Assembly (NCBI GenBank): GCA_900542115.1
Contig: UQMC01000022.1
Span: 1 to 21,023 of the forward strand
Source: an uncultured Oscillibacter sp.
GTDB lineage: Bacteria; Bacillota; Clostridia; Oscillospirales; Oscillospiraceae
Direction of reading: 5' to 3'
Length of the DNA: 21,023 nucleotides
In this document: positions 8,124 through 15,499 of the stretch, piece by piece
Numbering within the stretch: position 1 is the stretch's first letter
How the letters are laid out: every line of letters starts with the position of its first letter
Program-made: the position numbers and the translations under genes
The notes under the pieces: model-generated
Database searches by the model: none
The model's input: the letters and a program-made list of their open reading frames with translations, nothing else
Told to the model about the DNA's origin: nothing

Positions 8124-8169
8124 GCAAAATAAAAGGAGACATTCTTCCGAATGTCTCCTTTTATTTTGC
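8124..8169 (-). terminator. Terminator of the suf operon
   Basis: A perfect inverted repeat with 21-bp arms (8124-8144 and 8149-8169) and a four-base loop. Its outer part consists of A/T tracts, so it carries a U-tract in either direction. It lies 25 bases beyond the sufU stop and should end the leftward suf transcript. Confidence 0.9.
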
Positions 8170-8193
8170 ATCTAAATTGAAAGCGTCAGGCCC

Positions 8194-8628
8194 TTACGGC
8201 TTCTCCCCGTCCTGCAGAGCTTCCTTCAGCGTCCGCCAGCCCAGGACCGCACACTTGACCCGTGCAGGCATATGGGCAATGTCGCGGAGAGCGGAGGCCT
8301 CCTCCAGACTGTCGATCTCCTCCTCGGTGGCCTCACCCTGAATCATTTTCAGGAATGTTTCGCCCAGTTTCAGAGCCTCATCCTTTTTGCGGCCCACGAT
8401 CATACCCAGCATGATGTCGGCGGACGCCTGAGAAATGGCACAGCCATCCCCCACAAAGGCGCCGTCCGCAATGGTGTCCCCGTCCAGCTTCAGCTTCAGG
8501 AAAATATCGTCTCCGCAGCTTGGGTTCACACCCTCCAGCACAATGTCGGCGTCCGGCAGATCGTGCTTGAATTCCGGGTGGAGATTGTGCTCCGTGAGAA
8601 TTTCGTTATAAAAGCTCCTATTTTCCAT
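8194..8628 (-). CDS. sufU: SufU, sulfur-transfer partner of SufS
   Basis: A 144-residue SufU of the Firmicutes SUF system. It accepts persulfide sulfur from SufS for Fe-S cluster assembly through a zinc-bound cysteine. Zinc ligands are visible as Cys38 and Asp40 (NPSCGDD), Cys63 (GDGCAISQASADIM) and Cys126 (VKCAVLGW), matching the SufU pattern, including the insert before the last Cys that separates SufU from IscU. Its start overlaps the end of sufS by 11 bases, so translation is probably coupled. It is the last gene of the operon and is followed by a strong terminator. Confidence 0.95.
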   Translation of the reverse strand: MENRSFYNEILTEHNLHPEFKHDLPDADIVLEGVNPSCGDDIFLKLKLDGDTIADGAFVGDGCAISQASADIMLGMIVGRKKDEALKLGETFLKMIQGEATEEEIDSLEEASALRDIAHMPARVKCAVLGWRTLKEALQDGEKP

Positions 8629-9832
8629 AGCCCATCCGCTCCCTCAAGGTTGATAGACTCTCCAGCAGCCGGTCGATCTCCGCCTCTGTATTGTAGAAGG
8701 CAAGGCTTGCGCGGGCTGTAGACGGATGCCCCAGATAGGCAAGCAGCGGCTGGGCGCAGTGGTGGCCCGCCCGGATGGCGACACCGTCGCTGGCTAAAAT
8801 CTCGCTGATGTCATGGGGATGGACGCCATCCACCGTAAAGGTGATGATGCCGCAGTGCTCCTCCGGATTTTCAGAGCCCAGCACATGAACGCTGGGGATA
8901 TTCCGAATGCCCTCCATGGCCCGCCGGGTCAAATCGACCTCCTGCCGGTGCATATTCCCAAAGCCCACGCGGTTCACATAGTCAATGGCGGCATGAAGCC
9001 CCACAGCACCGGCGGCATTGACCGTACCGGCCTCAAACTTGTGAGGCAGCTCCGCGTAGACCGCGCTCTCCCGGGTGACGGATTCAATCATCTCGCCACC
9101 GGTAAGGAAGGGCGGCATCTCCTCCAGCAGCGCCTCCCGGCCGTACAGCACACCGATTCCCATGGGGCCGTAGACCTTATGGCCGGAAAAGGACAGGAAG
9201 TCCGCTCCCAACGCCTGCACATCCACGGGAATATGGGGCGTGCTCTGGGCACCGTCCACCACCATGACCGCGCCGCCCCGATGAGCCAGCTCCGCGATCT
9301 CCCGGATGGGGTTCACCCGGCCCAAAACATTGGAGAGCTGCGTGCAGGCCACGATTTTTGTTTTCGGTGTGATGAGAGCCTCCACCTTATTGAGGTCCAG
9401 CGTACCGTCCATTTCGCATTCCATGAATTTCAGCGCCGCGCCGGTCTGGCGGCATACCATCTGCCATGGCAGCAGATTGCTGTGGTGCTCCATAATGGAC
9501 ACCAAAATCTCATCCCCGGCCTTCACATGGGACAGTCCGTAGCTGTAGGCCACTAAATTCAGTCCCTCAGTGGTGTTCCGGGTAAAGATGATCTCACGGG
9601 TGCTCCCTGCGTTCAGGAAGGCCCGCACCGCCTCCCGGGCGTCCTCATAGGCGTCCGTGGCGGCAACGCTCAGGGGGTACAGACCCCGCAGGGGGTTTGC
9701 GTTGCGGGTCTTATAAAATTCCGCTTCGGCGTCCAGCACGCACTGCGGCCGCTGGGCCGTGGCGGCGCTGTCCAGATAAGCGATATCCAGACTGTTCAGC
9801 AGAGGGAAATCCTCCCGATATCCATGGGCCAT
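8618..9832 (-). CDS. sufS: SufS cysteine desulfurase
   Basis: A 404-residue class II cysteine desulfurase that takes sulfur from cysteine to make alanine and an enzyme persulfide. The PLP lysine is Lys219 in SFSGHKVYG, the PLP-stacking His is in MEHHSN (115-116) and the catalytic persulfide Cys359 is in RAGHHCAQP. The short active-site loop (class II) fits dependence on SufU, encoded next. ATG 9832 follows the sufD stop by a single base. Length and motifs are standard. Confidence 0.96.
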   Translation of the reverse strand: MAHGYREDFPLLNSLDIAYLDSAATAQRPQCVLDAEAEFYKTRNANPLRGLYPLSVAATDAYEDAREAVRAFLNAGSTREIIFTRNTTEGLNLVAYSYGLSHVKAGDEILVSIMEHHSNLLPWQMVCRQTGAALKFMECEMDGTLDLNKVEALITPKTKIVACTQLSNVLGRVNPIREIAELAHRGGAVMVVDGAQSTPHIPVDVQALGADFLSFSGHKVYGPMGIGVLYGREALLEEMPPFLTGGEMIESVTRESAVYAELPHKFEAGTVNAAGAVGLHAAIDYVNRVGFGNMHRQEVDLTRRAMEGIRNIPSVHVLGSENPEEHCGIITFTVDGVHPHDISEILASDGVAIRAGHHCAQPLLAYLGHPSTARASLAFYNTEAEIDRLLESLSTLRERMGYGK

Positions 9833-9833
9833 G

Positions 9834-10739
9834 CTACAGCACCTCCTCCAATTCCTTCAGAACGGCCTCCCGGGCCGTTTCGTCCTCCATGGTGCGGGCC
9901 AGCCGCTCAATAGCCGCCCGGGCCATGATATTCTCCGCTTCCTCTGCGGAAATGCCCCGGCTCTCAAAATAAAACAGCGTGTCCTCGTCCAGCTCACCGA
10001 TGGTGGCGCCGTGATTGCCCACCACATTTTCCTCAGCGCACAAAATCAGGGGCACCGTTTTGTTGACAACGCCATCGCCCAGCATCAAAACTGTCTCCTG
10101 CTCGTTGCCTACGGAGCCGGCAGAGCCTCTCTTAAAGTCGATGGTCCCCCGGAACACCTTCCGGGCATCGTCCTTCAGTGCCCCGGCGGCATTGATCTCG
10201 CTGGTGGTCTTCTGTCCCCAGTGGTTTACCACAAGGTTCAGGTCTATCGTCTGCTCTCTCTGGCCCAAATACCCGATTCCGGCGTTGAAGCCCGCGCCGG
10301 TGCCGTTAAGCTCCACATGTCCGTCACTATAAACGGCGCCCCGGCCCAGCAGGATTTGAATCAGCTCCACCTGCCCGTTTTCGGCGCACACCCCATTCGT
10401 TTCCAGACGGAGCACGGAGTCCCGCGCCGTATTCTGAATTTGAATCAGACGAACCTTGGCGTCCTTTTCCACGTTCAGCTTTGTGCGGACCAGCAGCTTG
10501 TCCTCTGCGCGCAGTGTTTCAAACACTGTGACGGTCTGCCCCGCCGGGGCCTGAATGTCCACGGTCTGCTCGCTGTATTCGCCGCTTCCGGCGATGTCCA
10601 GCCGGACAGTCTGTCCGGCTGCAGTAATGCGCTCCGTGCCCAAATCCGCGCTCTCGCCCCAAGTCAGGGCCGTTTCATTGACGCCCAGCCGGTTCCATGT
10701 GCGGGTGGGGAGGCTGTTGATCAAAATTGTCTCACTCAT
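9834..10739 (-). CDS. sufD: SufD, Fe-S scaffold complex subunit
   Basis: A 301-residue SufD, shorter than the roughly 420 residues of E. coli SufD, mainly at the N-side, as is common in Clostridia. SufD forms the SufBC2D scaffold that assembles Fe-S clusters. The C-terminal block NHGATIGELDEDTLFYFESR carries His243, the position equivalent to E. coli His360 at the SufB-SufD interface. I use ATG 10739, eight bases after GAGGAG, rather than the upstream GTG 10757, which overlaps the sufB stop. It sits between sufB and sufS. Confidence 0.93.
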   Translation of the reverse strand: MSETILINSLPTRTWNRLGVNETALTWGESADLGTERITAAGQTVRLDIAGSGEYSEQTVDIQAPAGQTVTVFETLRAEDKLLVRTKLNVEKDAKVRLIQIQNTARDSVLRLETNGVCAENGQVELIQILLGRGAVYSDGHVELNGTGAGFNAGIGYLGQREQTIDLNLVVNHWGQKTTSEINAAGALKDDARKVFRGTIDFKRGSAGSVGNEQETVLMLGDGVVNKTVPLILCAEENVVGNHGATIGELDEDTLFYFESRGISAEEAENIMARAAIERLARTMEDETAREAVLKELEEVL

Positions 10740-10753
10740 ACTGCTAACTCCTC

Positions 10754-12169
10754 TCACCCGATGCTGCCCTTCATCTCAAGGCGAATCAGGTTGTTCATCT
10801 CCACGGCGTATTCCAGCGGCAGCTCCTTGGAAACATTGTCTGCAAAGCCGCTGACAATCATCGCCCGGGCGTCCTCCTCACTCATGCCCCGGCTCATGAG
10901 GTAGAACACCGCCTCATTGCTGATAGCGCCGATCTTGGCCTCGTGGCCGATAGCAGCATCCTTTGTGCGGATGTCCATGGCGGGGATAGTATCGGAGCGG
11001 GACTCGGAATCCAGCATCAGCGACTGGCAGGACACGGCGGACTTGGCGCCCTTCGCGCCCTTTTCCACCACCACGCTGCTGCGGAAGGTGCTGATGCCGC
11101 CGCTCTTGCTGATGGAGCGGGTGTTCATATAGGAGCTGGTGTTTTTGCCTACATGGACCACCTTGGCGCCGGTGTCCAGATTTTGTCCGGCACCGGCAAA
11201 CGTTACGCCGGTGAACTCCATCCGGGAATTATCGCCCTTCAAAATGCTCATGGGGTACAGGCAGCCCACATGGGAGCCGAAGGAACCGGACACCCACTCG
11301 ATGACGCCGCCCTCCTCTACCAGAGCCCGCTTTGTATTCAGGTTGTACATATTCTTGGACCAGTTTTCAATGGTGGAGTAGCGGAGCTTGGCCCCCTTTT
11401 TCACGTACAGCTCCACGCAGCCGGCGTGGAGGTTCGCCACGTTGTACTTCGGAGCGGAGCAGCCCTCGATAAAGTGGAGGCTGGCCCCCTCGTCCACAAT
11501 GATGAGGGTGTGCTCAAACTGTCCCGCCCCCTTGGCGTTGAGGCGGAAATAGGATTGCAGGGGAATGGACAGGTGCACGCCCTTGGGTACATACACAAAG
11601 GAGCCGCCGGACCACACCGCGCCGTGAAGCGCCGCGAACTTGTGGTCATGGGGCGTCACCAGCTTCATGAAATACTTGCGCACCATATCGGCATACTCGC
11701 CCTTCAGGGCGCTTTCCATGTCGGTATACACCACGCCCTCCGCCGCCACGGAGTCCTTGACATTGTGGTATACCAGCTCGGAATCGTACTGCGCGCCCAC
11801 ACCGGCCAGGGACTTCCGCTCCGCCTGGGGGATACCGAGGCGCTCAAAGGTCTCCTTGATGTCCTCCGGCACATCCTTCCAGTCATTCCGCATTTTCGTG
11901 TTGGGGCGGACATAGGTGGCGATGTGGTCCATATCGAGGCCCTCGATAGAGGGACCCCAATCGGGGATCTTCATTTCGTTGTAAATCTGGAGGGATTCCA
12001 GCCGGAACTGCTGCATCCACGCCGGATCGTCCTTTTCCTTGGAGAGCTTTTCCACGATCTCCGGCGTCAGGCCGGTCTCCAAGCGGTAGGCGTCATGCTC
12101 CTCGTCCCGGATATCGTAAACGCTGCGGTCTACATCCTCCACATAGGTTTTCTCTTTCAAATCTGCCAT
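10754..12169 (-). CDS. sufB: SufB, Fe-S scaffold complex subunit
   Basis: A 471-residue SufB, the cluster-building core of the SufBC2D scaffold. The conserved cysteine of the assembly site is Cys381 in VSCQSLMLD (E. coli Cys405) and the partner glutamate is Glu410 in GHEAKIG (E. coli Glu434). The C-terminal SufC-binding helix region (NEAVFYLMSRGMSEEDA) is intact. ATG 12169 follows GGGAGG by eight bases and lies 17 bases after the sufC stop. The long beta-helical middle region has normal family length. Confidence 0.97.
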   Translation of the reverse strand: MADLKEKTYVEDVDRSVYDIRDEEHDAYRLETGLTPEIVEKLSKEKDDPAWMQQFRLESLQIYNEMKIPDWGPSIEGLDMDHIATYVRPNTKMRNDWKDVPEDIKETFERLGIPQAERKSLAGVGAQYDSELVYHNVKDSVAAEGVVYTDMESALKGEYADMVRKYFMKLVTPHDHKFAALHGAVWSGGSFVYVPKGVHLSIPLQSYFRLNAKGAGQFEHTLIIVDEGASLHFIEGCSAPKYNVANLHAGCVELYVKKGAKLRYSTIENWSKNMYNLNTKRALVEEGGVIEWVSGSFGSHVGCLYPMSILKGDNSRMEFTGVTFAGAGQNLDTGAKVVHVGKNTSSYMNTRSISKSGGISTFRSSVVVEKGAKGAKSAVSCQSLMLDSESRSDTIPAMDIRTKDAAIGHEAKIGAISNEAVFYLMSRGMSEEDARAMIVSGFADNVSKELPLEYAVEMNNLIRLEMKGSIG

Positions 12170-12186
12170 ATCAGGAGCCTCCCGCC

Positions 12187-12933
12187 TCAGTCTTCCTTCA
12201 GGCTGCCGAAGCCCTTTTCATTGATCTCCTCTACCAGCTCGGCGCCGCCGTTGCGGACGATGACGCCCTCCTCCATCACATGGGCCGCGTCTACATGCAG
12301 CGCCTCCAAGATCCGGGTGGAGTGGGTGATGATGAGCAGGGAGCCGTGGGTCCGCTCCCGGAACAGCCGCACGCCCTCGCTGACAGTCCGCACCGCGTCC
12401 ACATCCAGACCGGAATCCGTCTCGTCCAGAATAGCCAGCTTCGGCTCCAGCATCAGCATCTGCAGAATCTCCGCCTTTTTCTTCTCGCCGCCGGAGAAGC
12501 CCACGTTCAGGTCCCGCTCGGCGTAGCTCTCGTCCATGTTCAGCAGCGCCATGGTCTCCTTGAGCTGCTTTTTAAAGTCCCACAGCCGCAGACGGCTGCC
12601 GGTCTTCTGCTCCAGCGCGCTGCGGATAAAGGCGCTGAGGGTCACACCGGGAACCTCCAGCGGATTCTGGAAGGACAGGAAAATGCCCTTCTTCGCCCGT
12701 TCGTTCACCGGCAGCGCCGTGATGTCCTCTCCGTCAAACAGAATGCTGCCCGCCGTCACGCTGTAGGCCGGGTTGCCGGTAATGGCATAGCCCAGCGTGG
12801 ACTTGCCGGTGCCGTTGGGACCCATAAGCACGTGGGTCTCGTCCACGCCCACCGTCAAATCGACACCGTGCAGAATTTCCTTGTCCTCCACCCGCACGTG
12901 CAGGTCCTTGATTTCCAAAAGTGCTTTCCTCAT
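12187..12933 (-). CDS. sufC: SufC, Fe-S assembly ATPase
   Basis: A 248-residue ABC-type ATPase that powers conformational change in the SufBC2D scaffold rather than transport. It has Walker A GPNGTGKST near residue 38, signature FSGGEKKKAEILQ near 150 and Walker B LAILDETDSGLD; the last is the SufC-specific variant of the usual [11 protein letters not shown] 12933 follows AAGGAG. The stop of the Rrf2 regulator lies seven bases upstream, so it is the first structural gene after the regulator. Confidence 0.97.
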   Translation of the reverse strand: MRKALLEIKDLHVRVEDKEILHGVDLTVGVDETHVLMGPNGTGKSTLGYAITGNPAYSVTAGSILFDGEDITALPVNERAKKGIFLSFQNPLEVPGVTLSAFIRSALEQKTGSRLRLWDFKKQLKETMALLNMDESYAERDLNVGFSGGEKKKAEILQMLMLEPKLAILDETDSGLDVDAVRTVSEGVRLFRERTHGSLLIITHSTRILEALHVDAAHVMEEGVIVRNGGAELVEEINEKGFGSLKED

Positions 12934-12939
12934 ACTGCC

Positions 12940-13386
12940 TTATTCTCCTTCCGCGCCGCAGGAGCGGCCCGTTGATTTTTCCCCTGAATGCATGAATTGT
13001 GCCAACGTGTAATGGTCCACATAGGTGTTGATCTGCGCCTCCAGCCCCTGCCAGAAAGAGCGTGTGCCGCAGTCGCAGACGCTTCCGCAGCCCGCCTTTT
13101 CCTCAGAGATACACGATACCGCGCACAGGTCGCCCTCTGCCGCCCGCAGAATCTCCCCCACCGGGTATTCCCCCGGCGGACGGGTCAGCCGGTAGCCGCC
13201 CGCCTTGCCCACGGAGCTTTCCACCAACCCCGCCCGGCTCAGCGCCGCCATGATGCTCTCCAAATATTTTTTGGAGAGCTGCTGCCGCTGGGCAATGTCG
13301 CTGAGCCGCAGCCAAGCACCGTCCCCCTGCTCCGCCATGTCCAGCATGACCCGCAGGGCGTAGCGCCCCTTGGACGAAACCATCAT
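12940..13386 (-). CDS. Rrf2-family regulator, cysteine-rich, likely Fe-S sensing
   Basis: A 148-residue Rrf2-family transcription factor heading the suf operon. The N-terminal winged helix (SSKGRYALRVMLDMAEQ, then SKKYLESIMAALSRAGLV) is typical. The C-terminal half has five cysteines (88, 92, 100, 104, 106), more than the three Cys plus His of E. coli IscR, and in the region where IscR binds its 2Fe-2S cluster. I infer Fe-S-responsive control of the operon, comparable to IscR or SufR; CymR, a related sulfur regulator, lacks such a cluster. ATG 13386 follows GGGAGG by eight bases; a GTG three codons upstream is less likely. The four-residue start MMVS leaves a second possible ATG at 13383. Confidence 0.9.
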   Translation of the reverse strand: MMVSSKGRYALRVMLDMAEQGDGAWLRLSDIAQRQQLSKKYLESIMAALSRAGLVESSVGKAGGYRLTRPPGEYPVGEILRAAEGDLCAVSCISEEKAGCGSVCDCGTRSFWQGLEAQINTYVDHYTLAQFMHSGEKSTGRSCGAEGE

Positions 13387-13410
13387 GACCGACACCTCCC
13401 GCCGTAATTA

Positions 13411-13428
13411 CCCACTTTGCAAGTAGGG
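13411..13428 (-). promoter_or_regulatory. Candidate Rrf2 operator at the suf transcription start
   Basis: On the minus strand CCCTACTTGCAAAGTGGG is an imperfect palindrome with seven of nine symmetric positions matching. It begins immediately after the -10 element and covers the expected start site, where a bound dimer would block the promoter. Assigning it to the Rrf2 protein is inference from position. Confidence 0.5.
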
Positions 13429-13457
13429 ATTTTACATCTTAACTCCTACCATGTCAA
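13429..13457 (-). promoter_or_regulatory. Promoter of the Rrf2-suf operon
   Basis: Reading leftward, TTGACA (13457-13452) and TAAAAT (13434-13429) are separated by 17 bases, a near-consensus sigma-A promoter. Transcription should start near 13422, about 36 bases before the regulator's ATG. Confidence 0.8.
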
Positions 13458-13475
13458 TAGGGGTTTGAAAATTTG

Positions 13476-13510
13476 TTGCAAAAAACCGCCGTTTCGGCGA
13501 TTTTTTGCAA
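13476..13510. terminator. Hairpin with symmetric A/T tracts in the divergent intergenic region
   Basis: A stem of 16-base arms with one C/A mismatch (13476-13491 and 13495-13510) and a TTT loop; the core CCGCCG/CGGCG is flanked by A6 and T6 tracts, giving a terminator shape on both strands. It lies about 20 bases upstream of the suf -35 box and does not follow any gene I can support. The rest of the stretch from 13511 to 13702 shows only short GC-rich dyads (for example around GCGATAGCATGCCATCGC) and no convincing gene. Confidence 0.5.
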
Positions 13511-13702
13511 AAGTCCGCCACGCTCCCCCGAAAACCGCGCAAAAAGGGCGATAGCATGCCATCGCTCAGTGTACCGAAAAAGTCTTCCACTTCACCGGGC
13601 ATTATCAGCGTTTTCCCGGCAGCCGGCCCGCCTCTTGGCGGATTCGGCAGATTTTGTCCCCTCGCGGGGCGAAAAAACGGACAAATCACCGCGAAATCGC
13701 AC

Positions 13703-13731
13703 TTGTGGTCTGCGGGGGAACGCTGTAAAAT
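13703..13731 (+). promoter_or_regulatory. Promoter of the DAHP synthase gene
   Basis: TTGTGG (13703-13708) and TAAAAT (13726-13731) are spaced by 17 bases. Transcription from here would give a leader of about 30 bases before the ATG at 13769, too short for a riboswitch. Confidence 0.6.
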
Positions 13732-13768
13732 AGGAGCAACATTAAAAATAGCAAAAGGAGCATCCATC

Positions 13769-14803
13769 ATGCAGCAAAATGCCCGCTTCATCCGCAAACT
13801 GCCGATTCCCATGGACATCAAGAAGGAGTTCCCCCTGTCGGAGCGCGTCTCTGCGGCCCGTGCGGCCCGCGTTGAGGAAATGCGCGCCATTTTGGATGGG
13901 CGGGATTCCCGGCTGATGCTCATGATCGGTCCCTGCTCCGCCGACCGCGAGGACAGCGTGATGGACTACATCTACCGCCTTGTCCCCCTGCAGGAGCAGG
14001 TGAAGGATAAAATTCTCATCGTCCCCCGCATTTATACCAACAAGCCCCGCACCAACGGCGCGGGCTACAAGGGAATGCTTCACCAGCCCGACCCCAGCAA
14101 AAAGCCGGATATGCTGGAGGGCATCATCGCCATCCGCCGCCTCCACACCCGGGCCGTGGAGGAAACGGGCTTTGCCTGTGCGGACGAGATGCTCTATCCT
14201 GAAAATTACCGCTATCTCTCCGACATTTTGGGCTATGTGGCCGTGGGCGCCCGCTCGGTGGAAAACCAGCAGCACCGGCTGGTGGCCAGCGGCATTGATG
14301 TGCCCGTGGGCATGAAAAACCCCACCGGCGGCGACCTGAGCGTGATGATGAATTCCATTTACGCCGCCATGGGCGACCATACGTTCCTCTATCGCGGCTG
14401 GGAAGTGGAGACCAGCGGCAACTCCTACACCCACGCCATTATGCGGGGCTATGTGAACGAGCGGGGCGAGAGCCGCCCCAACTACCACTATGAGGATTTG
14501 GTGCAGCTCCATAAGCTGTACGCAGAGCGGGGCTTTAAGAATCCGGCCTGCATTGTGGACTGCAACCATGCCAACTCCGGCAAACAGTATCTGGAGCAGA
14601 TTCGCATTGCCAAGGAGGTGCTTCACTCCATGCGCCATTCTGCGGACATTCACGGTCTGGTGAAGGGCCTGATGATTGAAAGCTACATTGAGGACGGCAA
14701 TCAGAAAATCAACGAGGGCGTTTATGGCAAGAGCATCACCGATGCCTGCCTCGGCTGGGAAAAGTCGGAGCGGCTGGTGCTGGAGCTGGCCGAGGCGCTG
14801 TAA
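13769..14803 (+). CDS. aroF: 3-deoxy-7-phosphoheptulonate (DAHP) synthase, class I
   Basis: A 344-residue class I-alpha DAHP synthase, close to the 350 residues of E. coli AroG. It condenses phosphoenolpyruvate and erythrose-4-phosphate in the first step of aromatic amino acid synthesis. Landmarks are IGPCSAD with metal-binding Cys56, KPRTNGAGYKG with PEP-contacting residues from Lys92, KNPTGGD, and the late DCNHANSGK and EDGNQKINEGVYG blocks. The N-terminal extension used for feedback inhibition is present; which amino acid inhibits it cannot be read here. ATG 13769 follows AAAAGGAG by eight bases. An in-frame extension 88 codons upstream runs through the promoter and is rejected. The symbol is used for the family; aroG or aroH would be equally possible. 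Confidence 0.93.
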   Translation: MQQNARFIRKLPIPMDIKKEFPLSERVSAARAARVEEMRAILDGRDSRLMLMIGPCSADREDSVMDYIYRLVPLQEQVKDKILIVPRIYTNKPRTNGAGYKGMLHQPDPSKKPDMLEGIIAIRRLHTRAVEETGFACADEMLYPENYRYLSDILGYVAVGARSVENQQHRLVASGIDVPVGMKNPTGGDLSVMMNSIYAAMGDHTFLYRGWEVETSGNSYTHAIMRGYVNERGESRPNYHYEDLVQLHKLYAERGFKNPACIVDCNHANSGKQYLEQIRIAKEVLHSMRHSADIHGLVKGLMIESYIEDGNQKINEGVYGKSITDACLGWEKSERLVLELAEAL

Positions 14804-14854
14804 CGCCCCACGCTTTCCGATCAAATACGCAAAGTTGAAAGAGGCATCGCAGCC

Positions 14855-15436
14855 ATGCAGATCAAGCAGCAACAGCAGATCAGGGCATTTTTAAGCGAAA
14901 AATTCGGCGGAGACAGCGACAGTACGCTGTTTGAGCGGCAGGAGGCACTGCTCCAAGGGTGTATCGCCCGCACGGAGGGCAAGTCGCCCAATCAGATGAA
15001 AACGCTGACCGAGACGATTCTCCCCCGCGTCGCGCTGTACAAGGCGCTCTCGGAGCACTTTCCCCACGAGGACGCCTACAAGACCATGCGGGCCTATATG
15101 CTTGAGATCGTTGCACCGGAAAAGCATTCCTCCATGGCAAAAATAGAGGCCATTCCTGGCTTTTACTTCCTGTATAGCCGCATTTTTTTGCGGGTGGTGC
15201 GAAAAAGCGATTTGTGGGAGAGCACGCAGTCCCACGGTAAAGACCACTTTGAGGTCACGATGAAAAAGTGCCTCTGGCACACGGCCTGCGTGGAAAACGG
15301 CTGCGCGGAGCTGTGCCCCCTGTTCTGCGAGGTGGATAACGCGACCTACGGTGGACTGAGGAAGCTGGGCTTTGCCCGCACCCAAACGCTGGGCTACGGC
15401 GGCGATTGCTGCGATTTTCACTTTTTCAAAAAATGA
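14855..15436 (+). CDS. L-2-amino-thiazoline-4-carboxylate hydrolase-family protein
   Basis: A 193-residue soluble protein resembling the ATC hydrolase family, named for an enzyme of bacterial L-cysteine formation from 2-amino-thiazoline-4-carboxylate. The C-terminal half has the family pattern of clustered cysteines followed by CPLFCEVDNATYGGL, FARTQTLGYGGDCCDFHF at the end. Most Firmicutes members of this family have no tested function, so the name should be read as a family label. The start ATG follows GAAAGAGG by about 13 bases. It lies 51 bases after the DAHP synthase gene with no terminator between, so the two are probably cotranscribed, though no pathway link is evident. A bidirectional terminator follows. 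Confidence 0.7.
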   Translation: MQIKQQQQIRAFLSEKFGGDSDSTLFERQEALLQGCIARTEGKSPNQMKTLTETILPRVALYKALSEHFPHEDAYKTMRAYMLEIVAPEKHSSMAKIEAIPGFYFLYSRIFLRVVRKSDLWESTQSHGKDHFEVTMKKCLWHTACVENGCAELCPLFCEVDNATYGGLRKLGFARTQTLGYGGDCCDFHFFKK

Positions 15437-15451
15437 AAATACCCACGTAAT

Positions 15452-15486
15452 AAAAAGAGCAGGCGTATGTACGCCTGCTCTTTTTT
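15452..15486. terminator. Bidirectional terminator between convergent operons
   Basis: An 11-bp perfect GC-rich stem (15457-15467 with 15470-15480) with A5 before it and T6 after it. It lies between the + strand ATC hydrolase-like gene and the - strand methyltransferase gene and can end both transcripts. Confidence 0.9.
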
Positions 15487-15499
15487 ATTTTTGCTTGCC

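Noticed and set aside
13432..13602. A 56-codon minus-strand frame with protein-like composition upstream of the suf promoter
   Set aside because: No ribosome binding site before its ATG, and it overlaps both the orphan hairpin and the suf promoter; no family recognised. Kept only as a note.
13505..13768. An 88-codon in-frame extension of the DAHP synthase
   Set aside because: It would run through the hairpin and the promoter at 13703-13731 and has low-complexity Pro/Ser content unlike the enzyme family.
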